From assembly GCA_035549075.1 (NCBI GenBank), contig DASZRT010000009.1:62001-126000 (forward strand): a stretch of 64,000 bases of DNA, in the 5' to 3' direction. Under the pieces are notes generated by a model, which did not search any database, was not told the origin of the DNA, and was given only the letters and a program-made list of their open reading frames with translations. Shown here piece after piece: positions 40,742 through 49,220 of this stretch. Source of the stretch: DASZFV01 sp035549075 (GTDB lineage Bacteria; Myxococcota_A; Polyangia; Fen-1088). Numbering within the stretch: the first letter of the stretch is position 1; each line of letters starts with the position of its first letter. Made by a program: the position numbers and the translations under genes.

Positions 40742-42650
40742 CACTCCCGCCGTAGAAGAAGTCCGCGAACATCGCGAGCTGCGCGGGTAGCTCATCCGAT
40801 TCGGATTCTTCGTCGCTGTCCGCGTTGTCCTTGGCGAGCTCTGTCTGCGTAGGCGGACTCGACATGGGCTTCCCTGATAGCGCGGCGATCGCGCGGCGCG
40901 GGTTACTCAATACCAGGAGAAGCGACTCGGCCTTGAAAGTCGCTCGTCGCTTTCTGCGATGAGAAAATTCGAAAAATGGGCAGTAGATGGGATGCAGACG
41001 ATACTCCTCCGCTCTCATCTCGCTGGGACTCGTCAACTTCGTTGCGGGCGTTACCTCAAAAACCTGATTCGCGACACCGTCGCTAAGGACCCCCTCGACC
41101 CTTTCGCGTTGGTCCGGCTCGCCTGACAGCACGAAGCAGTTGGTCTCGGGTGCTTTGGCCGGATCGCGCGCAAACTCGAAGAACACCTTGCCGATAGCTA
41201 GCGCAAAGCGCCTGAGTTCGCCTCCGTGACGGCCCAACGCCTCGATTTGTGCCAGGCGATCCTTCGCAACGGACTTGGCCGCTTCCGTCTGCGCCTCGGG
41301 CGCAATCACGATCTCCGCGCCTGCGGGAACCGGCGCAGATGAGTCGAGAGCAACGCCAATGCTCACATCGATCAGTTCAAGAAAGTAGCGGATGTTCCCA
41401 GACGCCAGGCTGAGAAATGTTCGCAGTCCAGAGTAGTACTTCCGGATTCGGGCGCCTTTTCGGCCTTTGGACAGCCAAAACAGGCTGGAGACCCCATAAT
41501 TTCCAAGCCGAGTATGCCATTCATTCTCGTTGGCCTGCCAGTCACGCGCCAGCTCCTCTAGCGTCCCACCATGCCCGGCTTGCCAGAACTTGATGAACGC
41601 CAATTCGGCATCCGACTTGGCCGCGATCCAATTAGCTAAGTCAGCATGCTTGGCGAGGTCATGTCGGACCTGATCCGCGCGCTTTGCTGCGCCCAACTTG
41701 ACTGCCTCTTCCTTGAAGGGCAGTTCTGGCAGAAACGCCTCCGGATCATCTGAAACATTGATTCCGGATTGTCTCGCTCGACCAAGCCGGAGGGCAGCGA
41801 CGTTCCGAGCGAAATCATCGAAGCTCTCCGAAGAAATGTCGATCTCATCGTAGTCGTCTGGAGTTGCGATGAGGTCGTTGTCGTCGATTGTGGACCTCGT
41901 CTTGAGGCCATTACGGCGCAGCCCGATTTTGTAGGTCAGCGGCGGCTCAGAATGCTTGAGATATGTATTGATGATCGATTGTTGCTCGACGGTGAGATTC
42001 TCGTACTCGTCCAAGCAACAAAAGATCGTCGCGCTGCCAAGGAGTCCAGAATCGGCCAATGCCGCCGCGAAGTGCTTCAGAGGCGCCTCGGCTACCGAAA
42101 ATGCCGGACGCTCGACGGACCGGGGATTGTTGACAAATAATTCGAGGCGGGCGACGGCATCTTTCAAGGCCTGAAGAAGCGTGTCGGGTGAGGCTGGCGC
42201 GGCAGTCTGGATTCCTAAACTGGTCACGACGAGACCGAGGTCGAGGACCTTAGACGAGTGCCTCTTTTCCGCAGCTAGCCAAGACGCAAGGCGACAGAGT
42301 TCTCCGCATGCGAGGAGGTTGAAGTAATGAGCAAAGGCTTTGCCCCATTCTGACTGCGGAAGTTCATCGCCCTGGAATGCGCTGACGCGGTTTTTATTGA
42401 TCCGCAGGTAAATACCCAGACAGTCGGTAGCGCCCGGCCGCCCCTCGGCGCGATCTGGAAGAGCGTCGAACCGAAGTGCTTTGAGGGCCGTAGTCTTCCC
42501 GGTGCCTCGACCGCCAATCAACAGGGACGGCCTGTTTTTCAGAAGCTTCGCGTAGTAGGTCGGCTCGACGAAGAGCGACGAGAACTGCTTGTGCTCCCAT
42601 TCGGAGCGATAGTCGCTGAAGAAGCTTGAAAGAGATTGAGCGGTGTTCAT
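40731..42650 (-). CDS. ORC/CDC6-like AAA+ ATPase of a conflict operon
   Basis: 639 aa from the ATG at 42650, 10 nt after the PRTase-like gene. Walker A LIGGRGTGKTTALKAL is near the N-terminus and Walker B ATIFCCLDEYENL near residue 230. The sensor region LTYKIGLRRNGLKTRSTIDD follows. This fits the ORC-CDC6-like ATPases predicted in prokaryotic conflict systems, which probably assemble on nucleic acid and switch on an effector. The C-terminus is acidic (DSDEESESDELP). Confidence 0.65.
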   Translation of the reverse strand: MNTAQSLSSFFSDYRSEWEHKQFSSLFVEPTYYAKLLKNRPSLLIGGRGTGKTTALKALRFDALPDRAEGRPGATDCLGIYLRINKNRVSAFQGDELPQSEWGKAFAHYFNLLACGELCRLASWLAAEKRHSSKVLDLGLVVTSLGIQTAAPASPDTLLQALKDAVARLELFVNNPRSVERPAFSVAEAPLKHFAAALADSGLLGSATIFCCLDEYENLTVEQQSIINTYLKHSEPPLTYKIGLRRNGLKTRSTIDDNDLIATPDDYDEIDISSESFDDFARNVAALRLGRARQSGINVSDDPEAFLPELPFKEEAVKLGAAKRADQVRHDLAKHADLANWIAAKSDAELAFIKFWQAGHGGTLEELARDWQANENEWHTRLGNYGVSSLFWLSKGRKGARIRKYYSGLRTFLSLASGNIRYFLELIDVSIGVALDSSAPVPAGAEIVIAPEAQTEAAKSVAKDRLAQIEALGRHGGELRRFALAIGKVFFEFARDPAKAPETNCFVLSGEPDQRERVEGVLSDGVANQVFEVTPATKLTSPSEMRAEEYRLHPIYCPFFEFSHRRKRRATFKAESLLLVLSNPRRAIAALSGKPMSSPPTQTELAKDNADSDEESESDELPAQLAMFADFFYGGSDED

Positions 42651-42660
42651 CGAGTACGTC

Positions 42661-43578
42661 TTAGGCTGTCGGTCGCCGGGCCAACGGTGTCCATCCACTC
42701 GGTCCTTCCGCCCAAATCAGCGGAATAGTTGCGTCTGGCACCCCGTGCTCGAATGCCAACAGGAGACCCAAGCTGTGCCAACCGTACAGAGCAAAGTCTG
42801 CTTGGCGCATGTGTGCCTTCAGCTGGAGGCCCGGGGCACAACGCGCAAGTAGAACGTGAATTCTATCTGCCAGAGCGGGAAACGACCTATTGGCGGGGAG
42901 GTTCGCAAGATTGCGCACGCAGTACTCATCCCCGAGAACATGGGCAGATCGAATGATTAGCTCCGGGCAGTCGAACTGCAGGCTGTTCACGCCGTATCGG
43001 GTTGCGACAAGGTTCAGATACACTGCGTGGAAGCGGCGCGACCGCGCGAGTTCGGCGAACGAGGTTGGCTGCTTGGCGGCGTATTTACGACGCCACGTTT
43101 CGCGCATTTGGTTGCCTGAGCCGACGAAGTCGTCCAGGAACACGACGTTCTTGCCGCTGACAGCCGCGGCAAGAGCGTCCTTCGGTTCAAGGATTAGCTC
43201 TTGGGGTATGCCGAGCACGAAACGGGCCTTCCGGCAGAAGATATTGCCCGAGTCTGTCGGGTTCGGCTTTTCATCTTCGACCCGCGTGAAGACAGCTGTG
43301 TCTTCGAGGTCACCTGCTCCGAAGAGCGGTGAGGCTGGCGTAGCTAGCCTTATCTCGTCGACGATAGCTCGGTAAGTCGACCGCAGCAGGGCATTGGTGG
43401 CGAGGTCAGAGTAGTAGACGAAGTGGTCGAGGAGAATCGCCGCGACTTCACGATCGGGTCCCGTGAAGTTGTTGATCCAGGCAGACGGCCGAACCTCGGG
43501 AGGCGGAAGCCAAAGGCGACTCTTTCGATACGTGTCGCACTTGCTCAGCACCTTCGCCACAAGCTGTTCGCCCTGCAT
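42661..43578 (-). CDS. Phosphoribosyltransferase-like protein (PRTase-CE type) of a conflict operon
   Basis: 305 aa, ATG at 43578. KNVVFLDDFVGSGNQMRET is the PRPP-binding loop of type I phosphoribosyltransferases (hhhhDDxxxSG). The N-terminal region SAWINNFTGPDREVAAILLD and the rest do not match salvage enzymes. PRTase-CE domains have been predicted as conflict-system components coupled to ORC/CDC6-like ATPases, consistent with the next gene. It is the first gene of an eight-gene minus-strand run and faces the plus-strand HTH B gene. Confidence 0.68.
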   Translation of the reverse strand: MQGEQLVAKVLSKCDTYRKSRLWLPPPEVRPSAWINNFTGPDREVAAILLDHFVYYSDLATNALLRSTYRAIVDEIRLATPASPLFGAGDLEDTAVFTRVEDEKPNPTDSGNIFCRKARFVLGIPQELILEPKDALAAAVSGKNVVFLDDFVGSGNQMRETWRRKYAAKQPTSFAELARSRRFHAVYLNLVATRYGVNSLQFDCPELIIRSAHVLGDEYCVRNLANLPANRSFPALADRIHVLLARCAPGLQLKAHMRQADFALYGWHSLGLLLAFEHGVPDATIPLIWAEGPSGWTPLARRPTA

Positions 43579-43688
43579 CCGCGGCAGGAGCGTACTGCCG
43601 GCTCTGCCGGCGGGTCAATCACGACGCGCCGAAGTACCTGTCACATAGGCGCGCGATGACCGCCCCCGTCAGAGAGGAGGCTCGCCAG

Positions 43689-43952
43689 ATGAACAATGCG
43701 ACCGGCATGACCGATCTATCGGCGCCCAGGCTTTGGGACGCAAACGACGTCGCCCGATATCTGAGGGTAAGCCGCTCGTGGGTCTACCATCGTGTAGACG
43801 CCGGCCAGCTGCCCTCGCTACGGGTCGGTGGCCTGGTGCGCTTCGACCCCGATGTTGTCCAGGCATTCGCTCGCGGCGAGGTCGGTTCGCAAACGGCAGC
43901 CGCAATCCGGCGCCAGTCTCAGCGGAAATCACGACAATCTGAGGCCGGTTGA
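43689..43952 (+). CDS. HTH protein B of element 1, upstream of integrase
   Basis: 87 aa from the ATG at 43689, preceded by GAGGAGG (an ATG at 43656 lacks a ribosome site). MerR/excisionase-type HTH: LWDANDVARYLRVSRSWVYH and LRVGGLVRFDPDVVQAF. It precedes the integrase by 85 bp, as its paralog in element 2 (56688-56999) precedes integrase 2. Candidate excisionase or int regulator. Confidence 0.75.
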   Translation: MNNATGMTDLSAPRLWDANDVARYLRVSRSWVYHRVDAGQLPSLRVGGLVRFDPDVVQAFARGEVGSQTAAAIRRQSQRKSRQSEAG

Positions 43953-44037
43953 CTGTGTCCCCGGCAGAGCGATGCTGTCACATCGTGGGCAGCCGACGTG
44001 GCCACGATGGGCACCAGAATGCGGCGGAGACCTAGCC

Positions 44038-45834
44038 GTGGCGTCGGTCTTCCTCAAGCGGAACACCTGGTACCTCCAGGTCCGCGACGCGGCCGGGCGG
44101 CGCCGCTGCCTGGCGTCCTCGGCCGCTACCAAGACGGAGGCGAAGCGCCTCGCGAACGAGAAGGAGCGGCAGTACGAGCGCCAGCGGCTCGGGCTCGAGC
44201 CGGCGCAGATCTCCGACGACCTCGGCACGGTCGACGACCTCCTCGAGTGGTGGATCTACGACTTCCTCCGCCATGCCCCGTCCTACGAGTCGACGATCGC
44301 GACAATCCGAAAGCACCTCGTCGGCTCGAAGGACCTCGGCCGGCTCGGGCTCGAAGACGTCACGCCGGGCAAGGTCGACCTCTTCCTCATGCGGAAGGAG
44401 CGCGAGCTCAGCCCGCAGACGGTGAACCACCTCCGCGGCTTCCTCCGGCGCGCCTTCAACCTCGCCCGCCGGATGGAGAAGTTCCCGCGGCCGAACCCGG
44501 TCGCGGACGTCCCGAAGCGGAGGGTGCCGAAGCGCCTGCCCGACTACCTGCGCCCGACCGAGGTCCCTCCCCTGCTCGCAGCCGTGAAGCCGAAGTGGCG
44601 GGCGCTTTTCGCGACGGCGATCTACACCGGCCTGCGCAAGGGCGAGCTCTTCGCGCTCCGCAAGTCCGACGTCGATCTCGCGAGCGGCCTCATCACGGTC
44701 GCGCGCTCGCACGCGCGTAACACGCCGAAGAACAGCCGCGCCGAGGCGGTGCCGATCAACACCGAGCTGCTCACGCACTACCTGGAGCACGCGATCCGCA
44801 CCTCGCCCTCGGAGCTCGTCTTCCCTGGCCCCGACGGGAAGATGTTCCCGAAGAACACGCAGCTCGAGCTCACCCTCCGCCGGGCGATGCGGCGCGCGGA
44901 CCTGGTCACGGGCTACATCCACAAGTGCCGCCGCAAGGGCTGCGGGCACCAGGAGCCGACGGCCGACGCGAACCCGCGGCGCTGCCCGAAGTGCAACTTC
45001 AAGCTCTCGCCGATCGGCCAGGTGCGGAACATCCGCTTCCACCACCTGCGCCACACGACGGCCTCGCTGCTGCTCATGAACGGGGCCGACCTCGCTGCTG
45101 TCCAGCGGATCATGCGCCACCAGGACCCGCGTACGACGACCGAGTTCTACGGCCACCTCGCGGCGCACTACCTAAAGCGGGAGGTCGAGCGCCTCTCGTT
45201 CGGGGCGCCGCTCGGCTCCGAGCCCGCCGCGTCGCCGCCACAGCTGCCCCAGGAACCGCAGTTGGTCTACTTGGCGGGCGGTGCCCCGGAGTCGCCGCCG
45301 CCCGCCGCACGTGCGCGCCGTGGCGCGCGGAAAGCGGCTCCATTTACTACCCGGTTACTACCCACCCCTTCGGAGGGCCCTTCACCCCCCTCGCAGCGTC
45401 CGACGGATGGAAAGGATCGACGCGCAGTTACAGCGGTCGGGGCGAGAGGATTCGAACCTCCGACATTCTGCTCCCAAATCGCCGCCAGAGCCATCGCAGC
45501 GGCTCGCTGGCGGTCACAAGCATCGAGAAGAATTGGACTCAGGATCGCGGGCCGAGTCCGACGGTCGGAAGTATTCACCCCATTTTTCAGGCGATTTACT
45601 TCACCCGTACTTCAGAGCAGACCGCCGCCTGTTGACAGTTTCGCAGGTCGCCGAACGGCTCGGGGTGTGCGACGCGACGATCTACAAGCTGTGCGCCGAG
45701 AATTCACTACGGCACGTGCGGGTAATGAACTCGATCCGAGTCGCCGACGCGTGGCTTCAGGATTTTCTCGCGCGGCGCCCGACCGAAGTATGAGTGCCGA
45801 TCGTCGTGTTGCGACTTCTGGCGGGCTCCTCTGA
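44038..45834 (+). CDS. Tyrosine integrase 1, C-terminus running through att and into element 2
   Basis: 598 aa as it stands, GTG at 44038 after GGAG. N-terminal arm-binding domain (FLKRNTWYLQVRDAAGRRRC), core-binding SAM-like domain, then the catalytic domain with Arg in YTGLRKGELFAL (about residue 200), HxxR in RFHHLRHTTASLLL (about 336) and the Tyr in TTEFYGHLAAHYLKR (about 369). A four-Cys insert (HKCRRKGCG and RRCPKCNFKL, about 296-321) sits between boxes I and II. After residue 400 the frame crosses the arm repeat and the core, so the present tail is encoded by element 2. In the excised circle the tail would instead be HTH A (637 aa). Confidence 0.9.
   Translation: MASVFLKRNTWYLQVRDAAGRRRCLASSAATKTEAKRLANEKERQYERQRLGLEPAQISDDLGTVDDLLEWWIYDFLRHAPSYESTIATIRKHLVGSKDLGRLGLEDVTPGKVDLFLMRKERELSPQTVNHLRGFLRRAFNLARRMEKFPRPNPVADVPKRRVPKRLPDYLRPTEVPPLLAAVKPKWRALFATAIYTGLRKGELFALRKSDVDLASGLITVARSHARNTPKNSRAEAVPINTELLTHYLEHAIRTSPSELVFPGPDGKMFPKNTQLELTLRRAMRRADLVTGYIHKCRRKGCGHQEPTADANPRRCPKCNFKLSPIGQVRNIRFHHLRHTTASLLLMNGADLAAVQRIMRHQDPRTTTEFYGHLAAHYLKREVERLSFGAPLGSEPAASPPQLPQEPQLVYLAGGAPESPPPAARARRGARKAAPFTTRLLPTPSEGPSPPSQRPTDGKDRRAVTAVGARGFEPPTFCSQIAARAIAAARWRSQASRRIGLRIAGRVRRSEVFTPFFRRFTSPVLQSRPPPVDSFAGRRTARGVRRDDLQAVRREFTTARAGNELDPSRRRVASGFSRAAPDRSMSADRRVATSGGLL
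45343..45364. repeat. Right arm-type repeat of element 1
   Basis: 22 bp identical to 1327-1348, with TTACTACCC twice at an 11-bp period. It lies 69 bp before the middle core, inside the integrase reading frame, where it is read as FTTRLLPT in both end copies. Confidence 0.75.
45434..45478. repeat. Middle att core, junction of elements 1 and 2
   Basis: 45 bp identical to 1166-1210 and 58298-58342. It is the right end of element 1 and the left end of element 2, the expected result of a second insertion at the same tRNA-derived site. The tRNA 5' half is missing, so it is not a functional tRNA. Confidence 0.93.
45479..45793 (+). CDS. HTH protein A of element 2, without a normal start codon
   Basis: The coding frame runs from the core to a TGA at 45793 and encodes, at its end, a MerR/excisionase-type HTH (LLTVSQVAERLGVCDATIYK then HVRVMNSIRVADAWLQDFLA). 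No ATG or GTG occurs in frame between core and HTH; only TTG codons (for example about 45532) are available. The frame is the one that integrase 2 uses through its own core, so in the excised circle this would be the integrase's C-terminal domain (545-aa fusion). In the integrated state it may be poorly expressed. Confidence 0.6.
   Translation, partial: SPPEPSQRLAGGHKHREELDSGSRAESDGRKYSPHFSGDLLHPYFRADRRLLTVSQVAERLGVCDATIYKLCAENSLRHVRVMNSIRVADAWLQDFLARRPTEV
45593..45618. repeat. Left arm-type repeat of element 2
   Basis: 26 bp matching 58206-58231 at 24 positions. It contains TACTTCA twice with an 11-bp period, as the element 1 arms contain TTACTACCC twice. It lies 114 bp inside the core. The sequence differs from the element 1 arms, so each integrase is expected to recognise its own element. 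Confidence 0.72.
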
Positions 45835-45890
45835 TGTCGCAGTTCAATGCGGGAACCTCGCCGCTGCGCGTGCGCGCGTCCCGTCGCCTC

Positions 45891-46691
45891 CTACGGATCG
45901 TCCCGATGGAGCCCCGTGGCTAGCTTCTCGTACCGCTGGGGCGACAGCGCAGTCTCGAACGCGCCTTTCTGGCGACTCAGCTGTCCCAAGAGACTGTCCG
46001 CGATCCCCGGAGCTGATGAGGCAATCGCGTCCCGAACGACGCGGCTAAGTCGGTGGACGGGGTCGTCCTTCCCCGCTTGCGCAATGTCGTCGATTAGGAT
46101 CAGTCGGAACGCGACGACATGCCACTGTGCAAGAGATACGAGCTTGGCGATCGAGAGCGCTGCCGGCTCGCGAAGGTCAGTAGCCGCGATTATCGGCTTT
46201 TCACGCAGGCGCCCCAACGTCCACCACAACAGGTGTACGCCCGATGTCCATGAACCTCCGCGGGCGAGGCAAGTCCTCACGTAGCCCCTTCCTAGGCTGA
46301 GGAATGCGATCTCGCCGCGCACGCCCGGGTCACGACGCAGCGCCGCGAGTGAGCTTATCTTCGAATCCAGGCGCCCGAACGACCTTACGTCCTCGAAGAC
46401 CGCGTCGGACGGGAGAGCCCCATTCGGCAGCTCAGCCAGCTTGCGGCGCTTGGCATGGACTTGGGGGTCTGCGACGAGAGAGACGAACTCTTCTGAAAAC
46501 GAGTTTTGGTGAAACTGGCGCTCTTCCTCGGCTCTCTTGGCGGGAAGATCCTTCCGATAGAGCTGACCACACGTCGTCTGATTAGGAGCGTTTAGAAGGA
46601 GTCGGTGCCTCGTGCAAAATCCGAAGGTCGTGCCGAGCGGTCCGATTTGCATCGGATTGTGGCAGCAGTTCGAACAAGAGAGAGGTTCCAT
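45891..46691 (-). CDS. Partner of the ADP-ribosyltransferase-like protein
   Basis: 266 aa, ATG at 46691 sharing a base with the previous stop. The N-terminus has a Cys cluster (LSCSNCCHNPMQIGPLG and FCTRHRLLL); the rest is mostly helical (EPAALSIAKLVSLAQWHVVA). No family recognised. Tight coupling to the ART-like gene suggests a toxin partner, immunity protein or sensor. Confidence 0.5.
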   Translation of the reverse strand: MEPLSCSNCCHNPMQIGPLGTTFGFCTRHRLLLNAPNQTTCGQLYRKDLPAKRAEEERQFHQNSFSEEFVSLVADPQVHAKRRKLAELPNGALPSDAVFEDVRSFGRLDSKISSLAALRRDPGVRGEIAFLSLGRGYVRTCLARGGSWTSGVHLLWWTLGRLREKPIIAATDLREPAALSIAKLVSLAQWHVVAFRLILIDDIAQAGKDDPVHRLSRVVRDAIASSAPGIADSLLGQLSRQKGAFETALSPQRYEKLATGLHRDDP

Positions 46692-47116
46692 TACTTAAAG
46701 ACGTCAGCCACGGCAGCCGCTACATCGCTGGCCGAGACGGCGCTCCAGTCGAGCAAATGTTCACTCCACCTGATCACGTAGGCCCTCGCCTGGGCGACCA
46801 GAAATGGGTCAGTAGACTTCGCTGCCCCCTTTCCGTAGCCCCGGAGGTCGGTGACGAGCGACGCGTGCGAACGATGCTTGACGCCCCGTGTCTTCCCCTT
46901 GCCAAGGTCGACCGTCCAAGTTCGACCGCTAGGTCCGGCGAAGTAGTCGGCCACGTCCTCATCTTCCGTCGTCGAACTATAGGGCGTCGGACGACCGCGA
47001 CCACCCAGGTACATGACGTGCTCGACGATTGACGTCTTGGCCTTTGGGTCGGGAACGGCGACGCCCGTCGCTGAGTCACCGCGAAAGAGGTCTATGTGTC
47101 TAGAGTGCTGGCCCAT
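46691..47116 (-). CDS. ADP-ribosyltransferase-like protein
   Basis: 141 aa, ATG at 47116. HIDLFRGDSATGVA (Arg of the R-S-E pattern), TPYSSTTEDEDVADYFAG (the Ser-Thr-Ser-like strand) and a compact alpha/beta size fit an ART fold, which transfers ADP-ribose from NAD to a target. A final catalytic Glu is not obvious. In small mobile elements ART proteins act as toxins or defence effectors. Function is inferred from motifs only. Confidence 0.5.
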   Translation of the reverse strand: MGQHSRHIDLFRGDSATGVAVPDPKAKTSIVEHVMYLGGRGRPTPYSSTTEDEDVADYFAGPSGRTWTVDLGKGKTRGVKHRSHASLVTDLRGYGKGAAKSTDPFLVAQARAYVIRWSEHLLDWSAVSASDVAAAVADVFK

Positions 47117-47243
47117 CGGAGACGGCGAGATCTTATACCATCAGGCACGATAGGCTCATCGGAAGTGCCCGTTCCTCGATTCGAAGCGGCCGTCCCGAAG
47201 GAGACCGATCCATGACGATATTGCCCTCGCCAGGACCGCGACG

Positions 47244-49151
47244 ATGAGCTCCGAGGACCCGGCCGCGGATGATCACCTTTCGCGCCGCTCGACTGCGATC
47301 TGGAGATACGAGGGACTACTCCTTGAGCAACCGCAGCTCGAGGTTGGGGGGCTCTGGTACAGAGGCGGTGCATACTTCATCGTCTGCCGCGGCCTGGCGG
47401 AAGGTCTGACAGCGCGGGAGGGGATGCCGATCGAACGGTGGTTCGAGCTGTATTCGGTGATCGGCGAGCCACCGCTGTCGCTCGTGGGCTCCCCGCCCGA
47501 CGGCGCGAGAGAGATAAGCGCGCGAACCTTGGAGGCTGCGGCCGCTGGGCATGGGGCTGTCCGCACACTCGGGGACGTGAACCAGGATCTCGCCCTCGCG
47601 CTCCCCAGTGCCTTCCCGCCATTCACCGCGCGACACGCACTCGGGACACTGGTGGTCAGCGTGGAGCGCCCCCTCGACGAGCTCGAGAACGCTCGGCTGC
47701 AGTTAGAAGTGGCGCGCCTCGGAATGGGACCGCTCGCGGTCCAGGTCGTTGCGGACTTTGAAAAGCGACCTTCACCTGCCCCCCGGGGCCAAGGAGACAT
47801 GACGATACGATCCTCGCGAGTGCTGGCGGGAGCATTGCCACAGCGCCTCAAGTGGCATCTCGAGGACGACGAGGACTTTTGGGCCGACAACCGACTGCGC
47901 CTGATGGCTTCGGCGGATTTCCTTCAAGCGAAGGATGTCCTTCCGAATAGGTGGTCACATGGCGCACAGACCTGCCTCATCAACGCGACCTCATTCCCCA
48001 CGTCCAACATCCGCAATCTCCTATCGATATACCGGACGGTGACGCTCGCCCCGCCTCTCGACGAGAAGTTTGCAGCCAATTGCGCATCACTGGGGGCCAG
48101 CCCCCAAGAGCTGATCGAGCTGATGCAGTTGGGTCGGCTACGCCTCGTGCTGCCGCAGCCGATCGAGCGCTACCGCCTCGCCTGGCTGGGCGAGGCCGCC
48201 GAAGCGGCGCCCGATGGCCTGCTCTTCTCGCGGCGCCTGGCGGCGGCAACTATCGTCGAGGCGCGTTCTCGCATTCCTCTCCTGTTCCCGCTTGCCGACA
48301 TGCGTGAACGGCATGAGCTACTGCATGCGTTGGCGGTGCTCGCCGGCCGAGCGTCGCGAACCGAAAGTCGAGGTTGGCTGGACGGTCTGGTGGACGCCTT
48401 GAGTCGGGCGTGGCGCTTCGGCGACCTCATCATTCATCGTCAAGGCGCCAAGGGCACCTCTTACGTAGGCATCGCTGCTCTGACGGCGGCCGTTTGTAGC
48501 CGAGTTCGCGGCATCGACCGAACCATCGAAATCGAACACGCGGGTGAAACGGTCGAGTGGGCGACGGCGCTCGGCGCGACGGTCTGTCCCGTGGCCACGC
48601 CTTCGTACTCGGAGGAGGCCGCCAGCGAACTCGTCGCGGCGTTCTACGGCGGAACGTCCGGTGAGACCCTCCCGGCGGTGACACCCGAAGTTCATCGATT
48701 AATTGGTGACCTGCTGGTCATCGATGGCGACTCTCCTGTGGTCGATTTTGCAAGGGCGTTCGGAGGTGCAGACATCGACCGGTTCCGAACGCTTGTCGGG
48801 GACTACGCATCGACGTACGTCGTGCCGGAGGATCTCGATGCAGCCGTCAAGAAATTCAACGACGCTGTGCGAGGCTACGAGTCCCGCGCGGATCGAATCA
48901 AGTCTCTCGGGCTCGTGTCGCTGGGTCTCGCTGCCGCGAAGGCTACCAGCATTGTGAAGCCTGAGCAGACACTGATACCTCTTGGCGCCGCGATATTGTC
49001 GGGCCTGCTGGTGATCGGAGGCGAGGAACTCGCACACCGAAGTGCCATCGTTGGCCGACTCCTGGATGCAGCGAACGGCGCCCTCTCTGCCCGCCGCCCG
49101 GGCCCCGTCCTGGTCGCCCGAATGCGTCGACGGTTGAAGGCGGCGGCTTAG
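47244..49151 (+). CDS. Large unrecognised cargo protein
   Basis: 635 aa, ATG at 47244, divergent from the ART-like operon with a 127-bp gap. It starts with a beta-rich region (IWRYEGLLLEQPQLEVGGLW, GGAYFIVCRGLAEGL). A long helical part follows, and a hydrophobic stretch near the C-terminus (LIPLGAAILSGLLVIGGEEL) may be a membrane span. No catalytic motif recognised. Size, AT-richer codon use than the virion genes, and context suggest accessory or defence cargo. Confidence 0.5.
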   Translation: MSSEDPAADDHLSRRSTAIWRYEGLLLEQPQLEVGGLWYRGGAYFIVCRGLAEGLTAREGMPIERWFELYSVIGEPPLSLVGSPPDGAREISARTLEAAAAGHGAVRTLGDVNQDLALALPSAFPPFTARHALGTLVVSVERPLDELENARLQLEVARLGMGPLAVQVVADFEKRPSPAPRGQGDMTIRSSRVLAGALPQRLKWHLEDDEDFWADNRLRLMASADFLQAKDVLPNRWSHGAQTCLINATSFPTSNIRNLLSIYRTVTLAPPLDEKFAANCASLGASPQELIELMQLGRLRLVLPQPIERYRLAWLGEAAEAAPDGLLFSRRLAAATIVEARSRIPLLFPLADMRERHELLHALAVLAGRASRTESRGWLDGLVDALSRAWRFGDLIIHRQGAKGTSYVGIAALTAAVCSRVRGIDRTIEIEHAGETVEWATALGATVCPVATPSYSEEAASELVAAFYGGTSGETLPAVTPEVHRLIGDLLVIDGDSPVVDFARAFGGADIDRFRTLVGDYASTYVVPEDLDAAVKKFNDAVRGYESRADRIKSLGLVSLGLAAAKATSIVKPEQTLIPLGAAILSGLLVIGGEELAHRSAIVGRLLDAANGALSARRPGPVLVARMRRRLKAAA

Positions 49152-49220
49152 TCCTGCTGGCCGCAGTGTTTTCACGGCGCGCGAGCCGGAGCGAATCATC
49201 CACGCAAATTCGCCGCGAAG

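Larger units (their letters stand above)
1166..45478. mobile_element. Element 1: integrative, prophage-like element at tRNA-Pro (core to core)
   Basis: Bounded by two identical 45-bp copies of the tRNA-Pro 3' half (1166-1210 and 45434-45478), with near-perfect arm repeats inside each end (1327-1348 and 45343-45364) and a tyrosine integrase next to the right core. One unit is 44,268 bp. Cargo: a virion-like module without tail, terminase or packaging ATPase genes, a primase-helicase, two sigma-like proteins, CBASS, a type I RM operon with Septu, and a large McrBC/PRTase/helicase block. It could be a tailless prophage, a satellite, or a defence island on a degenerate prophage. No conjugation genes are seen in it. 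Confidence 0.85.

Noticed and set aside
31927..43578. BREX or DISARM
   Set aside because: No PglZ, BrxC, DrmB or phospholipase-D genes; the MTase and helicase alone are not sufficient.
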